Source: Scatophagus argus
Taxonomy: Eukaryota; Chordata; Actinopteri; Scatophagidae
Length of the DNA stretch: 64,000 bases
Reading direction: 5' to 3'
NCBI RefSeq assembly: GCF_020382885.2
Contig: NC_058512.1
Coordinates: 11,248,802 to 11,312,801 of the forward strand
Below, piece after piece: positions 26,367-37,469 of this stretch. The notes under the pieces are model-generated. The model saw only the letters and a list, made by a program, of their open reading frames with translations, searched no databases and was not told the origin of the DNA. A program made the position numbers and the translations under genes. Numbering within the stretch: position 1 is the stretch's first letter; every line of letters starts with the position of its first letter.

Positions 26367-29300
26367 ATGAGTTACCCGGTGGAAACGATAGGGAGTCCCT
26401 TCAGGAGAAGTATGGATACTAGGACCACCACCTACGGCTACAACCGCTCCGGCGGCACCCCATCCAGCGGCTTTCGCTCCCAGTCCTGGTCCCGGGCAAG
26501 CCCCGGCTCCACCATGACCACGTCTTACAAGAAGAGCGTGAATATGCCGGTGTCCCGAGCTTACAGCTCAACGGTGTTCAGCTCCGCCGACAGCGTTGAT
26601 TATAGTCAAACCTCCATTCTGAACGGAGACTACAAGCGATCTAATGAGAAAGAGCAACTCCAAGGGCTCAACGACCGGTTCGTTGTTTACATTGACAAAG
26701 TGCACTACCTGGAGCAGCAGAACAAGCAGATCGAGGCGGAGATCCACGCACTGCGGCAGAAGCAGGTGTCGCGCACCCAGCTGGGCGACCTGTACGACCA
26801 GGAGCTGCAGGAGCTGCGCTCTTTGCTGGAGCAAATACACCATGACAAGGCGCAAATTCAGCTCGACACCGACCATATCGAGGAGGACATTCAGCGGCTC
26901 AGGGACCGCTTTGACGAAGAAGCTCGCATCCGGGAGGAGACAGAGGCCATAATTCGTGTCCTGAAGAAGGACGCGAACGACTCGGAGTTGGCGAAGTCCG
27001 AGTTGGAGAAGAAAGTTCAGTCGCTGCAGGATGAGATTGCTTTCATCCGCAACAACCACGAGGAAGAGGTGAGCGACCTTATTGCCCAGATTCAGGCGTC
27101 TCAGGTGACCGTGGAGAGAAAAGACATCCAAAAGGCAGACATCACCGAGGCGCTTCGGGAGATCCGCTGCGAGCTGGAGGGTCACTCGAAACAGAACCTG
27201 CAGCAGGTGGAGAACTGGTTCATGTGCCGCTACGCCAAGCTCACCGAGGCTGCGGAGCAGAACAAGGACGCAATAAAGTCCGCCCGTGATGAGATCGCCG
27301 ATTATCGCCGCCAGCTGCAGTCCAAGACGGTGGAGTTGGAGTCCGTCCGCGGGACACGAGACTCGCTGGAGAGGCAGCTGAATGACATTGAGGACCGTCA
27401 CAACAGCGACCTGGCCAGCCTGCAGGTAAGCCGCGGCAGCCGTGCGTAAAGAGCTGTGAATACAGGGCTGTGCTTTGGATTTACTTTATATTTTGCGATT
27501 TAGCTAATGTTTTTTGTGTGTTTAAACTTAATCCGCGGTTTGAGTTGCTGTCATGATGATTAGAGTTAATCTTCATTGTAATATTTCATGTCTTTTAGAT
27601 CTTAGTGACGTAATTTTTATTTGAGGAACTTATAAACTTCTTTTTATAACAGCATAACTGGACATATTTTCTTTTCTATCACCGCTGAGGGTCCGTGTTT
27701 CAGCATTTTCTGCTGCGTAATGGGTGCTATGCGCGCCTCATTGCGCTCACACGAACCCAGCGGTGACTTTCTTTACAAGCTAGAGATATTTCCAGGTGTC
27801 AGGAAATGGTTAAAGGGAGACACTGCAGCAGACTCTCTCTTTTTCTCTGTGTTGCTGAGTCAGAGGCATGGGTCGATGCCTTTATTGGCTCTGTCCTTGC
27901 ATCACACCACTGAGATTTTGGGGTGGGGGTGGGTGTGTATTGACAAGCGTGGAGTCTGCCCTTGAAAAAGAAGCATTCAACATCTCTAGAATACTGTATT
28001 GCGTCAGAATATATTAAAGCAACAGCCTTCGGTGGGCAGAGTCCACAGAGATTATAAAATGTGCAAGATGGTTTTGTAATAACGGACAAAACTGTCAGAG
28101 CTTTTCCAGACATAGTTTTGCTGCACTTGATCAACATTGTTTTCTGTCTGCTCTTTTATTCCTCAGGAGACAATTCACCAGCTGGATAATGAGCTCAAGA
28201 GCACCAAATGGGAGATGGCTCGTCATCTGCGCGAGTACCAGGACCTGCTCAATGTCAAGATGGCCTTGGACATCGAGATTGCTGCATACAGGCATGTATT
28301 GATAAAAGTAATTTAAAAATAACCTTTACAGTCATTTTACACATTTTCTGCTGTTCTTTGTAGTAGAAGTGAGGACTGAATACATATTTGTTGTCCCTAG
28401 GAAACTCCTTGAGGGTGAGGAGAGCCACTTCAGCACTTTCCCCTATCGCCAGACCATCACCTCTACCAAAATCTCTAAACCTAAATCAGAAGTTTCCAAG
28501 ATTAAGGTGCAGCACAAGTTTGTGGAGGAGATCATAGAGGAGACGCGGGTGGAGGATGAGAAGTCTGACATTGACGATGCCCTGGCAGAGATTGCACAAG
28601 AGCTGTCTGCCACAGGTGGAGATGGAGAAGAGGAGGGAGAGGAGGAGGAGGGGGGAAAGGCAGAAGAAGAAGAAGCAGAGGGTGAGGGGGAAGAGGCAGA
28701 GGGGGAAGAGGCAGAGGGGGAGGCTGAAGAGGAGGAAGTTGTAGCCGCCACTGAAGCCAAAGTTAGCTCTAGCGCACCCACTAAGGAGGAAGAGGCAGAA
28801 GAGGATGAGAAAGGTGGTGATGAGGAAGAAGAGGGTGAGGGAGAAGGGGGTGAGGAAGGGGAGAAGGAAGAAGAAGGTGAAGGAGGGGATGAGGGAGAAA
28901 AGGGGGATGATGCAGAGGCAGGTGAAGAAGGAGAAGGGGAAGAGGGAGGAGAGGAGGAGGAGGAAGTTGAGGAGACAGTATTGTGTGCCAAAGCTCCAGA
29001 GTCTAAAGCCTCTCCTGACAAAGAGAAGGCTGGAGACAAAGAAGGCAGTGGAGGAGAGGAGGAAGCCACAGCTGAAAAGGAGGGTGGTGATCAGGATGAA
29101 GATGCAGGCAGTGATAAGGCATCCAAAAGTGGAGATGAGAAAGAAGAAAAAGAGGATGCAGACAAAGGCAAAAAGGAAGATAGTGAAAAAGATGAGAAGA
29201 AGGTGCAAGATAAAAAAGCAGATGACAAACCAGAAGAAACTGTAGCCAAGACAGAAGCTCCGAAAACAGAAGCTGCAAAGCCCGATGCCAAGAAGGAAGA

Positions 29301-30003
29301 TGCTAGCAAAGCAGAGGCATCAAAACCTGATTCACCAAAGTCTGAGTCCCCAAAGCCTGGATCCCCCAAGTCTGAGTCCCCAAAGCCCGGATCCCCCAAG
29401 TCTGAATCACCTAAACCTGAGTCTCCCAAATCTGAATCTCCCAAGCCTGCATCTCCAAAGCCTGAGTCCCCCAAAGAGGGCTCACCAAAGGCTGGGTCCC
29501 CAAAACCCAGCTCCCCAAAAGCTGAGTCCCCTAAGTCAGAGTCCCCAAAACCTGAATCCCCAAAAGCTGAATCCCCAAAGACTGAGACAACCAAGTCTGA
29601 AGCTCCTAAAGCTGTTGAAGAGAAATCAGAGAAAAAGAGTGACCCAGCAGATGACAAGAAAGTAGAAAAGAAGGATGTTGCCATGAATGGCGACATAGAC
29701 AAGAGCAGCCCAGAAGAGAAAGACAAGAAGGATGAAGAGAAAGAAGCAGATGTGATTGCTAATGGTGTGGACGAGAGCCCCGTCAAGGAAGATGGCAGCC
29801 AGAAAGTGGTGATCACCAAAACCGTGGAGACAATCACCACCGGAGAGGATGGATCCCAACACATCACCAAATCCATCACTGTGACCGAGACCGTGAAGGA
29901 AGTGGAGGAAGTGCAGGAGGTGGTGCAGGAGAAGCTGGTGTCCACCAAGAAGACGGAGAAACACTCCACTCAGTCCATCAAGCAGGTGGCTGAGGGCAAC
30001 TGA
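26367..30003 (+). CDS. nefm: Neurofilament medium polypeptide, three exons, 928 aa
   Basis: Type IV intermediate-filament subunit of axons, which co-assembles with the light chain. Exons are 26367-27425, 28167-28291 and 28401-30003. Phases agree throughout. Seen: a Ser/Arg-rich head (about 1-94), and an alpha-helical rod (about 95-404) opening with [15 protein letters not shown] and closing with [15 protein letters not shown]. The tail has a Glu-rich block (about 460-590) and 17 tandem xxSPK pentads (704-788). It ends with a conserved KSITVTETV...EKLVSTKK segment typical of NF-M. Two introns match the NEFM gene structure. Intron 1 is GT-AG. Intron 2 (109 bp) begins GC, and no in-frame GT alternative works. 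Length is close to human NF-M (916 aa). The ATG follows a TATA-led 5' leader. The SPK repeats are expected targets of proline-directed kinases. Fish carry two nefm copies; which one this is cannot be told here. Confidence 0.95.
28618..28978 (+). repeat. Polypurine Glu-codon tract inside nefm
   Basis: About 360 bases of almost pure GAG/GAA/GGG/GGA triplets encode the acidic tail block of NF-M. It is part of the coding sequence. It is listed because it is low-complexity, likely length-variable, and the source of long false open frames on the other strand and in the other forward frames. Confidence 0.85.
29326..29580 (+). repeat. 17 tandem xxSPK pentapeptide repeats in nefm
   Basis: Seventeen 15-bp units encode [25 protein letters not shown] and similar. 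A shorter degenerate stretch ([10 protein letters not shown]) follows. Lys-Ser-Pro repeats of the NF-M tail are known phosphorylation sites that space axonal filaments. The alternation of SESPK with PGSPK or PESPK suggests growth by a 30-bp duplication unit. Confidence 0.9.
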
Positions 30004-30891
30004 TCAGACTCCAGACAGCTGATCAGCAGGCGGAGGAGGGGCCAGAGGAGACGACACGAAGACAAGCAATCAAAACTAACATAGCAAAGTAAATCATACA
30101 GCTAGAGCAATGTAATAAAGATAACCACTCTCCAACATACAAAACAAATCATAGTGAAGCCAAAACTTAAATGCTACAGATTTCAAAAATGCATGTTGAG
30201 TGACAGCTTTTATCGGGCTTTGCTAAAGATGTGGTCAGGAGCAAGCGACTGAGACATTTTATCTTCTTTTTCATTTTTGCTGTTCAAGGGTGAGCTTACA
30301 GAAGGGTGGGAGGGGGGTCTCTGCATGCTAGCTCAAGAGAGGGGAGATCATTCCTCTCTTATATGTATGTATGGTAGAAACACACTGTAAAAAGAGTAAA
30401 TATGTATAAGGAATAATGTTGGGGGGAGATTGAGAGAAATATTATTAATGTTAATAGGTTTTTTGAGTTTAAGTAAAAGGAGGGGCCAGGTAGGTGCAAG
30501 GGTCCTTCACACTGACATGTGCTCTTCTGAAGAAGCCTTATTCGACACATGAAGACACCAACTGAGCCAAAAAGAAACTAACAACAAATACACAACATAC
30601 AGTGAAGAAAGAAACGGGCAGCGATATGATAAACACATGAACATATACATCCAGTAACTGAAGCAGTTAAAGCTTAACAAACCTGAAGAAACTAGCCTTA
30701 AACATGCTTTTTATCAGTGTCTGTTATGTTTACCTGAGTGCAACTGAAAAAAAAAAAGCAACTGTAAATGCGCACATATGCGCATTCTTGTATGCATAGG
30801 ATGGACTTGAATTTAAATACAGAATTATATGAGGTGCTACTGTTTGCAATCCCATGACTCATCATGAACGATTTCCCAGCAGCATTTGCTC

Positions 30892-30909
30892 AATAAATGT
30901 CATAATAAA
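30892..30909 (+). promoter_or_regulatory. Poly(A) signals of nefm
   Basis: Two AATAAA hexamers (30892-30897 and 30904-30909) lie 12 bp apart, followed by an A-rich stretch and then GT-rich sequence. This gives a 3' untranslated region of about 0.9 kb. Confidence 0.75.
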
Positions 30910-30939
30910 GTAAAAAAAAAATAAAAAAAAGACTGTGTC

Positions 30940-32602
30940 TTGTGATTTTGTATATATATGTATATATATGTATTGTATGTATAATACAGGTATCAAACAT
31001 TACATTAGAGTGGTTAGTGTTAAGAAGGTTCTATGTAGTTGAAAGCATTATGACTTAGAGAGCTTTACAATGAATGTTTAGTATTGAAATGCATAGCTTA
31101 GTTCTGAATGAATGAATTGCAAGTTTGAAAACTTCTGATTTAATGTTGCTAACCAAATATGTTATCCACAAAGTTGCATCCACATTGATACCGATTTAAA
31201 AGACATTATCAGTAAATTAATATATAAATGATAATAAATGTAACACAACTCTGACCCCTCAGTCCGGGGAGCAGAGTTCACATTCAGCCAGATTAACCCA
31301 GAAAGATGAAAGATATTGGCCACATATTAATGTAAGCTGTATTGAGTTTTATGATTGATATTCAGAAAAACAATCATTGAAAGCAGATGTTAAATATTAG
31401 TAATTTTGCCATCAAAGCTACTTGTAAAAATAAAGTCATCAACTAAGACTGTAACTTATCTAAAATCATTTTTAAAGTTTTTTTGAATCCCTCTAATTTA
31501 ATACCATTAATCATTTTCATGACATGTTTAATGGATATTAATAAAATAGTTTTTTAATAAGGAGTTTAATGAGTTTTTTAAATAAGGTTTAACTGCCCGT
31601 GCTGATAGAATGGGAAAGATTAATTTCTCAGCTTATAGGTTATCATATTGCTTAAAGTTGTTTCTTCATCTTTATTTGATTGATGTTCTGCTGAACTGAT
31701 TTGTCGAGAGATTTTACACATGTGGCAGAGATTTATGTCTTTGTCTGCAGCAGAAGCACAGAACCAGAGAAGTGATGGTGGATGTTATCGCTGAAAGGCT
31801 GGGTGGGAAGAAACAGCACTGCATCAGTCTGTCCAGATTTTTTATGATCAGTCCTTTAAACCCATCACCAGGGCTGTATGCTACATATGTGATGCAGAGT
31901 GGTCATAGTTAATGCCTACCCAAGGATGTCAAATAACCGCGACCTCAGAGAAAAATGCGCATCAGCACGTGGATGGTTTCTTATTACATCTAGGATGATC
32001 ATAAAGATTGTGAAAAAGGCTGTAAAAATCATAATTTCATGTTATTGCAACAAAAATGTTATGGGTTTTTACATGAGACTATAATTAGTTTCAACAGGTG
32101 CGTGTTGTTATGTATCACATATAAATGGAATAATAAAGCAGAAAATACATTCACATTGAAGTAATCTTATTTCTTGGCTTGGCTTTTCAGTACTCAGAGG
32201 AAATCAGTCCACCTGGAGGACGGTGGCTGCTGACTGGACTGCCCTTCACTTCATCTTTTCGTCAACCTTCACACTTAAAGTGAGAGTCACTGTATATGTA
32301 ACTCTTGAAAGAAGAAAATCTAAGTATTCCTCTTAAAAATGACAAGTCAAATACAGTAAAACACACTTTCTCAATTCAAAAATGTGGAATATTTACTTTT
32401 GTTCATTTTTCACACTGTTTCATGTGTACTCCTTTAAAAGATCTAACATCATACAACATTTACTTTAAGCCTAAATAGAAAAAGTAGTGTTTCTTTATTT
32501 AAGAAACATATTTTAGCATTAAAAGGGACTATTACTTTAACAGCTCAACAGCACTGAAGAAACATCTTGTAAGCATATTCATTTAAAACAAATAAAACTC
32601 CC
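30940..32602. other. Intergenic between nefm and nefl, no gene
   Basis: AT-rich sequence with no exon recognised. A (TATATATG)n-like patch follows the nefm poly(A) region at 30950-30985. Confidence 0.45.
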
Positions 32603-33879
32603 TCTGACGGTGGTGACACTAATCTGACTGTGGTGACAGTGTCCTCATTACAACATACAATTCCAAAATGTAAACCACTCAAGTCAATGGCTTCTTGCCT
32701 AACAACTTTATTTAACTATTTGGTCCAAAATATAACAATCCTGAGCATTGTGATAAACATTTTTCAAAGAATATAAGGTACAATTAAGCAATATCATTAT
32801 TAAAAGTACCCCATCCCCATATAACCAAATATCAAATCGTCATAGTAAAAAATAAGTTTCTGGGTGAACTGATCCCTTTCTCTTACGTTCTCTTGATATT
32901 TGTTGTCTATGTTTCCAAGCCTTTCTCCGACTTCTCTTTTCCCTTTCATTCAAGTCATTTTTCATCCTCCCTTCCTCCACCCTCTTCTTCCATCTTTGCC
33001 TTTCTGTTCTGAGGTATTCCTCCTTTAACTCTGCCTCACTGTATATTTTCTCTCTTCGCTTCTTTTCCCTGTTTCTTCTCCTTCTCTCTTCCACAGATAG
33101 CTGCTGCCTAGCCATAACTTTCTAAGATACATAAAGTCAAACTGTGTGTGAGTGTAACAGTCAATGTTAGATGTGGTTAAATGTCATGCCATTTTCATTT
33201 GACTTTAGTCATTGGAGATGCATAGCCTACAAGGGATAGTGTATACTATGTGCTATATAAGTGGGTAGTAGGTGCACTCTGTGCATCCCAAATGACATAA
33301 GCCAAATGAACATGGCATAATAGTGAATTGGGAGAGAGGGAAGGCACACCTCATCCCCTAGGGTTGGACGATATGGAAGAAATACAGAGGGAATTTCATA
33401 AATATAAATATAAAAGAGGTTAATGAAACATTACAGGTCATATTGGTATTTATTGTGATCAAGAACTATATTCTAGCCTCCACTGAGGACCATCTGGAGG
33501 TTTTTGTCAACACCGTCAGACTGTACGTCACCACTGTCAGACAGAAAACCTGACGGTGGTGACAAAAACCTACTCTTTCACATGATATGCATTAGTTGTT
33601 CACATTAGCCATCTTGTTTCCCCTCTGTTGCTAGCTACTTCAGACCTCTTCTTAAAAAGTATACATTTATGTCATATACAAAAGAGACGGTGTTGACATG
33701 TTATGGTTGTGTCCAAAAATATGAAAAAGTTTAAGAGAAAATAGCAAACTTACAGGAGCTTGAGTGATCTTGAAGCATGCAGTAGTGCTGAAGGTTTGAA
33801 AATAGGGTCCTCAGGAATGTAGTTGGCCTTGCAGTTGCCTGATTTTATTGCTTTTTATAATTATCTGACAGTGGTGACA
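32603..33879 (-). mobile_element. Possible decayed mobile element with a repeated 16-bp motif
   Basis: The motif TCTGACGGTGGTGACA and close variants occur at 32603-32618, 32623-32638, 33550-33564, 33684-33698 (partial) and 33864-33879. They also occur in reverse at 33506-33520 and 33527-33541. They flank the small basic open frame at 32840-33115. Several copies in both orientations around an open frame resemble the subterminal binding repeats of some DNA transposons. Terminal inverted repeats were not identified, and a transposase is not visible. Nature and limits are inference. Confidence 0.35.
32840..33115 (-). CDS. Small Arg/Lys/Glu-rich ORF, probably transposon-derived, 91 aa
   Basis: Starts MARQQLSVEERRRRNREKKR and continues as a highly charged helix-like protein with RKAWKHRQQ near residue 70. 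It resembles, from memory, short basic open frames scattered through fish genomes whose typical pattern is R-R-N-R-E-(K/R) ... R-E-(K/Q)-R-x-x-R-K-x-W-R. Those are usually parts of repetitive elements. No conserved catalytic motif, no cysteines, no signal peptide. It sits between copies of the 16-bp motif, which supports a mobile-element origin. It could also be a chance frame helped by biased composition. Confidence 0.3.
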   Translation of the reverse strand: MARQQLSVEERRRRNREKKRREKIYSEAELKEEYLRTERQRWKKRVEEGRMKNDLNEREKRSRRKAWKHRQQISRERKRKGSVHPETYFLL

Positions 33880-34822
33880 AGTATGTGGGACACATTTTGA
33901 GCAACCACAAAATAATAGTAAATATTGTTCAAAACTCACTTTTTGCAGTTTGTAATGCATATTACAATTTACTCTTTCATGTGGTAAAGATAATATTGAG
34001 TTCAATTATTACTTAAATGATTATCTCCTATCCGAGGACAACTGATTTTGTAGGCAATGGGCCAGCATATAATCATCCTCCTTATAACGAAAGAAAAAAA
34101 AAGATATTTTTAATGGTGCAAATGTGTCAAAATGTAAACAAATAGGCCATAAAGTGTATTTCACGGCTTAACTCACATCATTACAAGGATTATGGGAGTT
34201 CCAAAACTTAAAACATGATTATGCCCCTTTTGCAAGAGTTGGAGTGTATTTTTTTAACTTTTTTTTCTGTACTGTCAATATTACTTTGGACATGTCAATG
34301 TCAAATCAGAATGGCTGGTGGTGTTGTTTGGAGCACTGCAGCTATGTCGATTTAGTCTGAGCAGGACCTGTAGTATCATTCTGAAAACTCCTTGGCTACA
34401 CAACAAATAATAATGATTCAAGAAGCATGGCTGTGACAGGGAAGTTAATAAGACAGGAAGACAGGGATAAATGGAATCAGAAAGTGACACATGGTGACAT
34501 TTCTCACCAAACCACTGGCAAGATTATATTAAATTAAACAGATTTTCAGGGATTTATGCTGTAAATTTGTGTCTTTCATCTATTTGTCAAGTGTGAAAAG
34601 TTCTATATTGACATGATGTATGCTTTACCAAGCTCAAAATCAATGACATACATGGTTTTAAGAGGCGTTTATTTAACCACCAAACTCACACACTCACATT
34701 TGCATTCAGCAGTTACACATATTAGACTCGTCAGGAAGTGTGCAGCCAGACCTTTCAGGACTACTTTGAATATTGGCAAGCAGTTAGCCTTGATTTGTTG
34801 CTGTAGTTGGCTATTGGACTGT
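33880..34822. other. Intergenic, 3' flank of nefl
   Basis: No exon recognised. A TTTATT at 34668-34673 could be an alternative distal poly(A) signal for nefl on the minus strand. Confidence 0.4.
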
Positions 34823-34828
34823 TTTATT
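34823..34828 (-). promoter_or_regulatory. Likely poly(A) signal of nefl
   Basis: TTTATT on the plus strand is AATAAA on the minus strand, 95 bp after the nefl stop codon. Confidence 0.55.
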
Positions 34829-34923
34829 GAGCACCATGTTAATAAGCAGATTTGAGAGGATAGCGTTGATGCCTCTACTGTTTGTCGAGCTAATGGACAG
34901 TCCTGACTGAAGACTTGACTGAC

Positions 34924-37305
34924 TTATTCTTTACCCTTTGTGCTCTTTTCTTCAGCAGCTTCGGGCTTGGCTGTTTTTCCACCCTCTGTTTCCTTTTTGG
35001 CATCAACTTTGTCATCTGTTTTTGGAGCAGCTTTGTCATCTTCCTTGTCGTCTTTCTTGGCATCAGCTTTCTCTTCTTTCTCCTCACTTTTCTCCTCTTC
35101 TTTCGTATCCTCTTTTTCTTCTTCTTTTGCCTCCTCTCCTTTGTCATCAGCTCCTTCTGTTTTTACCTCCTCTTGTGCTTCTTCTTTAACCTCAGTCTCC
35201 TCTTCTTCTCCTTTTTCCTCTTCAGTGGCCTCTGTCACCTCTTCCTTTTGCTCCTCCTCATCACCACCTGTATCAGCAGATAACAATTTTATTATTTTTG
35301 ACCTTAATAATTGATTTTTAACCAAGAAGTCATAGAAAATAATCAGAAATACAACTAACCCTCCTCTTCCCCCTTAGCCTCTTCATCTCCTTCTTTAGTC
35401 TCCTCTTCATCTTCTTTCTCTTGATCTCCCTCCTCCTCTCCTTCTTCTTTCTCCTCCTCCTCTTCCTGCTTTGCCTCTGTCTCCTCACCTCCCTCTTCTT
35501 CCTTACCTTCCTCCTCCTCCTCCTCTTTTAGCACCTCTTCCTCCTCACCAGGTGGGCTGGCCTCTGCTTGCTGGGCATGGCTGGCAGAGATGATCCCCTC
35601 GGTGGTGCTGACACTGGAGCTGAGCAAACGGGATGTCATCAGATAGGAGGTGCCAGAGCTCAGGCTGGAGAGGACGGGCCTGACGAAGGAGGGGGCTGAC
35701 AAACTGTGGCTGTACAAAGAGGACACGCCCCCAGCCACCCCCGCACTGAAGCGAGACTCCTCCCCTTCCAGCAGCTTCCTGTGCAGGTTGATGAAAAGTC
35801 AGTTTGTCAGTGGCCATTTATTAACACAACAGGGTCTGATACAAGATGAGGAAAGTGAAGCTTATTTTTGCTAATGCACTCTGATTTACATACAGGTCCC
35901 TATTAAGAAATTTGATCTCTTTGATTATTTTTGTTCTCAGGAACTGATTTTTCTAGGTTCTCTCTTATCACTTCTCACCTGTATGCAGCAATCTCAATGT
36001 CCAGAGCCATCTTGACATTCAGGAGATCCTGGTACTCTTTCAGATAGCGTGCCATTTCCTGTTTGGTGGCCCTCAGCTCACCCTCCAGCTCTCCGATGGT
36101 GTCCTAAATAAGAGATAAGGTGTTTTATAAGTCACCAAGGTGCAATAACATGACCTTGAAATGAAAACCTAAGTAATACTCTTAAAGATTAATATTCTCC
36201 AAATCACAATATCTGAATAATTAATAACACGTCATGATAAAATACACCTTCAGCCACAACTGACCTGCAGAGCTGCTATCTCAGCACTCTGCTTCTCCTC
36301 CATCTCATGCAGCTGTTTCTCCAGGGATTCATTGAGGCCTCTGCATGCATCGATCTCCAGCAGGCGGGCCTGGAGCTGGCGCCTGTACTCTCCTGCTTCA
36401 TCCTTAGAGCTTCTTACGGCATCACTGTGCTGGGCCACGGTCTCAGTCATGGAACCCACCTTCCCTCTGAACCACTCCTCTGCTGCCTGCATGTTCCTTG
36501 CTGCCAGCCTTTCATACTGGGACCTGATGTCCCTGAGAGCCCCGGAGAGGTCAGGAGTTGCGGCCTCCGACTCTACTGCCACCTGGACGCCAAGCTGGAC
36601 CTGGGCCTGAAGCTCAACCACCTCCCCCTCATGAATCCTTTTGAGGAAGGCCAGCTCTTCCAGCAGCGTTTCAATGCTCCTATCCAACTCAGCCTTAGCT
36701 AAGGCAGCCTGGTCAGCCTCACGACGGGCATCCACCAGCCTGCCCTCAGCCTCTTCACGTGCCAGCACTTCCTCCTCATATCGACCCTGCAGGGCACTCA
36801 GAGTTTGTTCCAGACGCTCTTTCTGTCCCAGGATGGCCTGCTTCTCTGCCCTGGCCTCATCCACAGCTGCTCTCAGGGAGCGGGCCTCCTGCTCGTACAG
36901 TGCTCTCAGGCGGGATGGCTCAGTGTGCCTCTGCCTCAGCAGCAGCAGCTCTGCTTCCAAAGCACGATTCTGCTGCTCCAGCTCACGCACTCTCTCAATG
37001 AAGCCGGCAAAGCGGTCGTTGAGGTCCTGCAGCTGGCTGCGTTCCTGGGTGCGAATGGCACGGAATTCAGAGCTGATCTGGGCTGCCTGGCTGAGCTCCA
37101 ACTCCAGGGAAGAGGCTTGTGAGGAGGAGGAGAGCAGCACCCGGCCGGGAGAGGAGTACTGCAGACGGGAGGAGGACAGAGGGGAAGCATGGGAGGAATA
37201 GACCGAGTGAGTCCTCCCTCTGGTCACCAAACGAGTGGGAGGCTCAACAATCCAGCGTCTGTATGATGAGGTGGAGTAATAGGGGTCATATCCGATGCTA
37301 CTCAT
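34924..37305 (-). CDS. nefl: Neurofilament light polypeptide, four exons, 642 aa
   Basis: Core subunit of axonal intermediate filaments. Exons on the minus strand are 37305-36265, 36103-35979, 35778-35360 and 35267-34924. All introns are GT-AG with matching phases. The start [18 protein letters not shown] matches the NF-L N-terminus (human MSSFSYEPYYSTS). Seen: head 1-90, then a rod (about 91-396) from [16 protein letters not shown] to [15 protein letters not shown]. The tail has an [13 protein letters not shown] segment akin to NF-L tail a, then a long Glu/Lys-rich end. Four exons with the last intron in the tail is the NEFL structure. At 642 aa it is longer than human NF-L (543) because the acidic tail is expanded. 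It is convergent with nefm, as in mammals. Which of the two fish nefl copies this is cannot be decided here. Confidence 0.95.
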
Positions 37306-37434
37306 GGCTGAGTGGTGGGAGGGCAAGCTGCTCTCCCTCTCCTCTATGCGTATGTGTGTGCGTGAGTGTGTGTGTGGAGGTGTATGAGGGGCTCGGGTTT
37401 AAGCCTCGACTGCTTGCTGCTGCAGCAGCCTGTG

Positions 37435-37442
37435 CTTTTATA
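37435..37442 (-). promoter_or_regulatory. nefl TATA box
   Basis: TATAAAAG on the minus strand, 130 bp upstream of the nefl ATG. A TGACGCAA element (plus 37459-37466), similar to a cAMP-response half site, lies just upstream of it. The region around the start is GC-richer than the flank. Confidence 0.65.
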
Positions 37443-37469
37443 GCAGGACAGTGAGCTCTGACGCAAGCG

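Noticed and set aside
26568..27401. 277-codon minus-strand open frame
   Set aside because: Antisense shadow of nefm exon 1. The Leu/Val-rich product comes from heptad codon bias of the coiled coil on the sense strand.
28443..29208. Ser/Pro-rich and Leu/Phe-rich minus-strand frames and Arg/Lys-rich plus-strand frames
   Set aside because: Alternate readings of the polypurine Glu-codon tract in nefm exon 3.
29091..29969. 292-codon minus-strand open frame rich in G-D-S-x-F-G
   Set aside because: Antisense of the nefm SPK repeats. Regular only because the sense strand is repetitive.
34915..35314. Leu/Phe/Ser-rich plus-strand frames of 122-124 codons
   Set aside because: Complement of the Glu/Lys-rich nefl last exon.
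36307..37201. Plus-strand frames of 131 and 186 codons
   Set aside because: Antisense of nefl exon 1. No independent domain or splice context.
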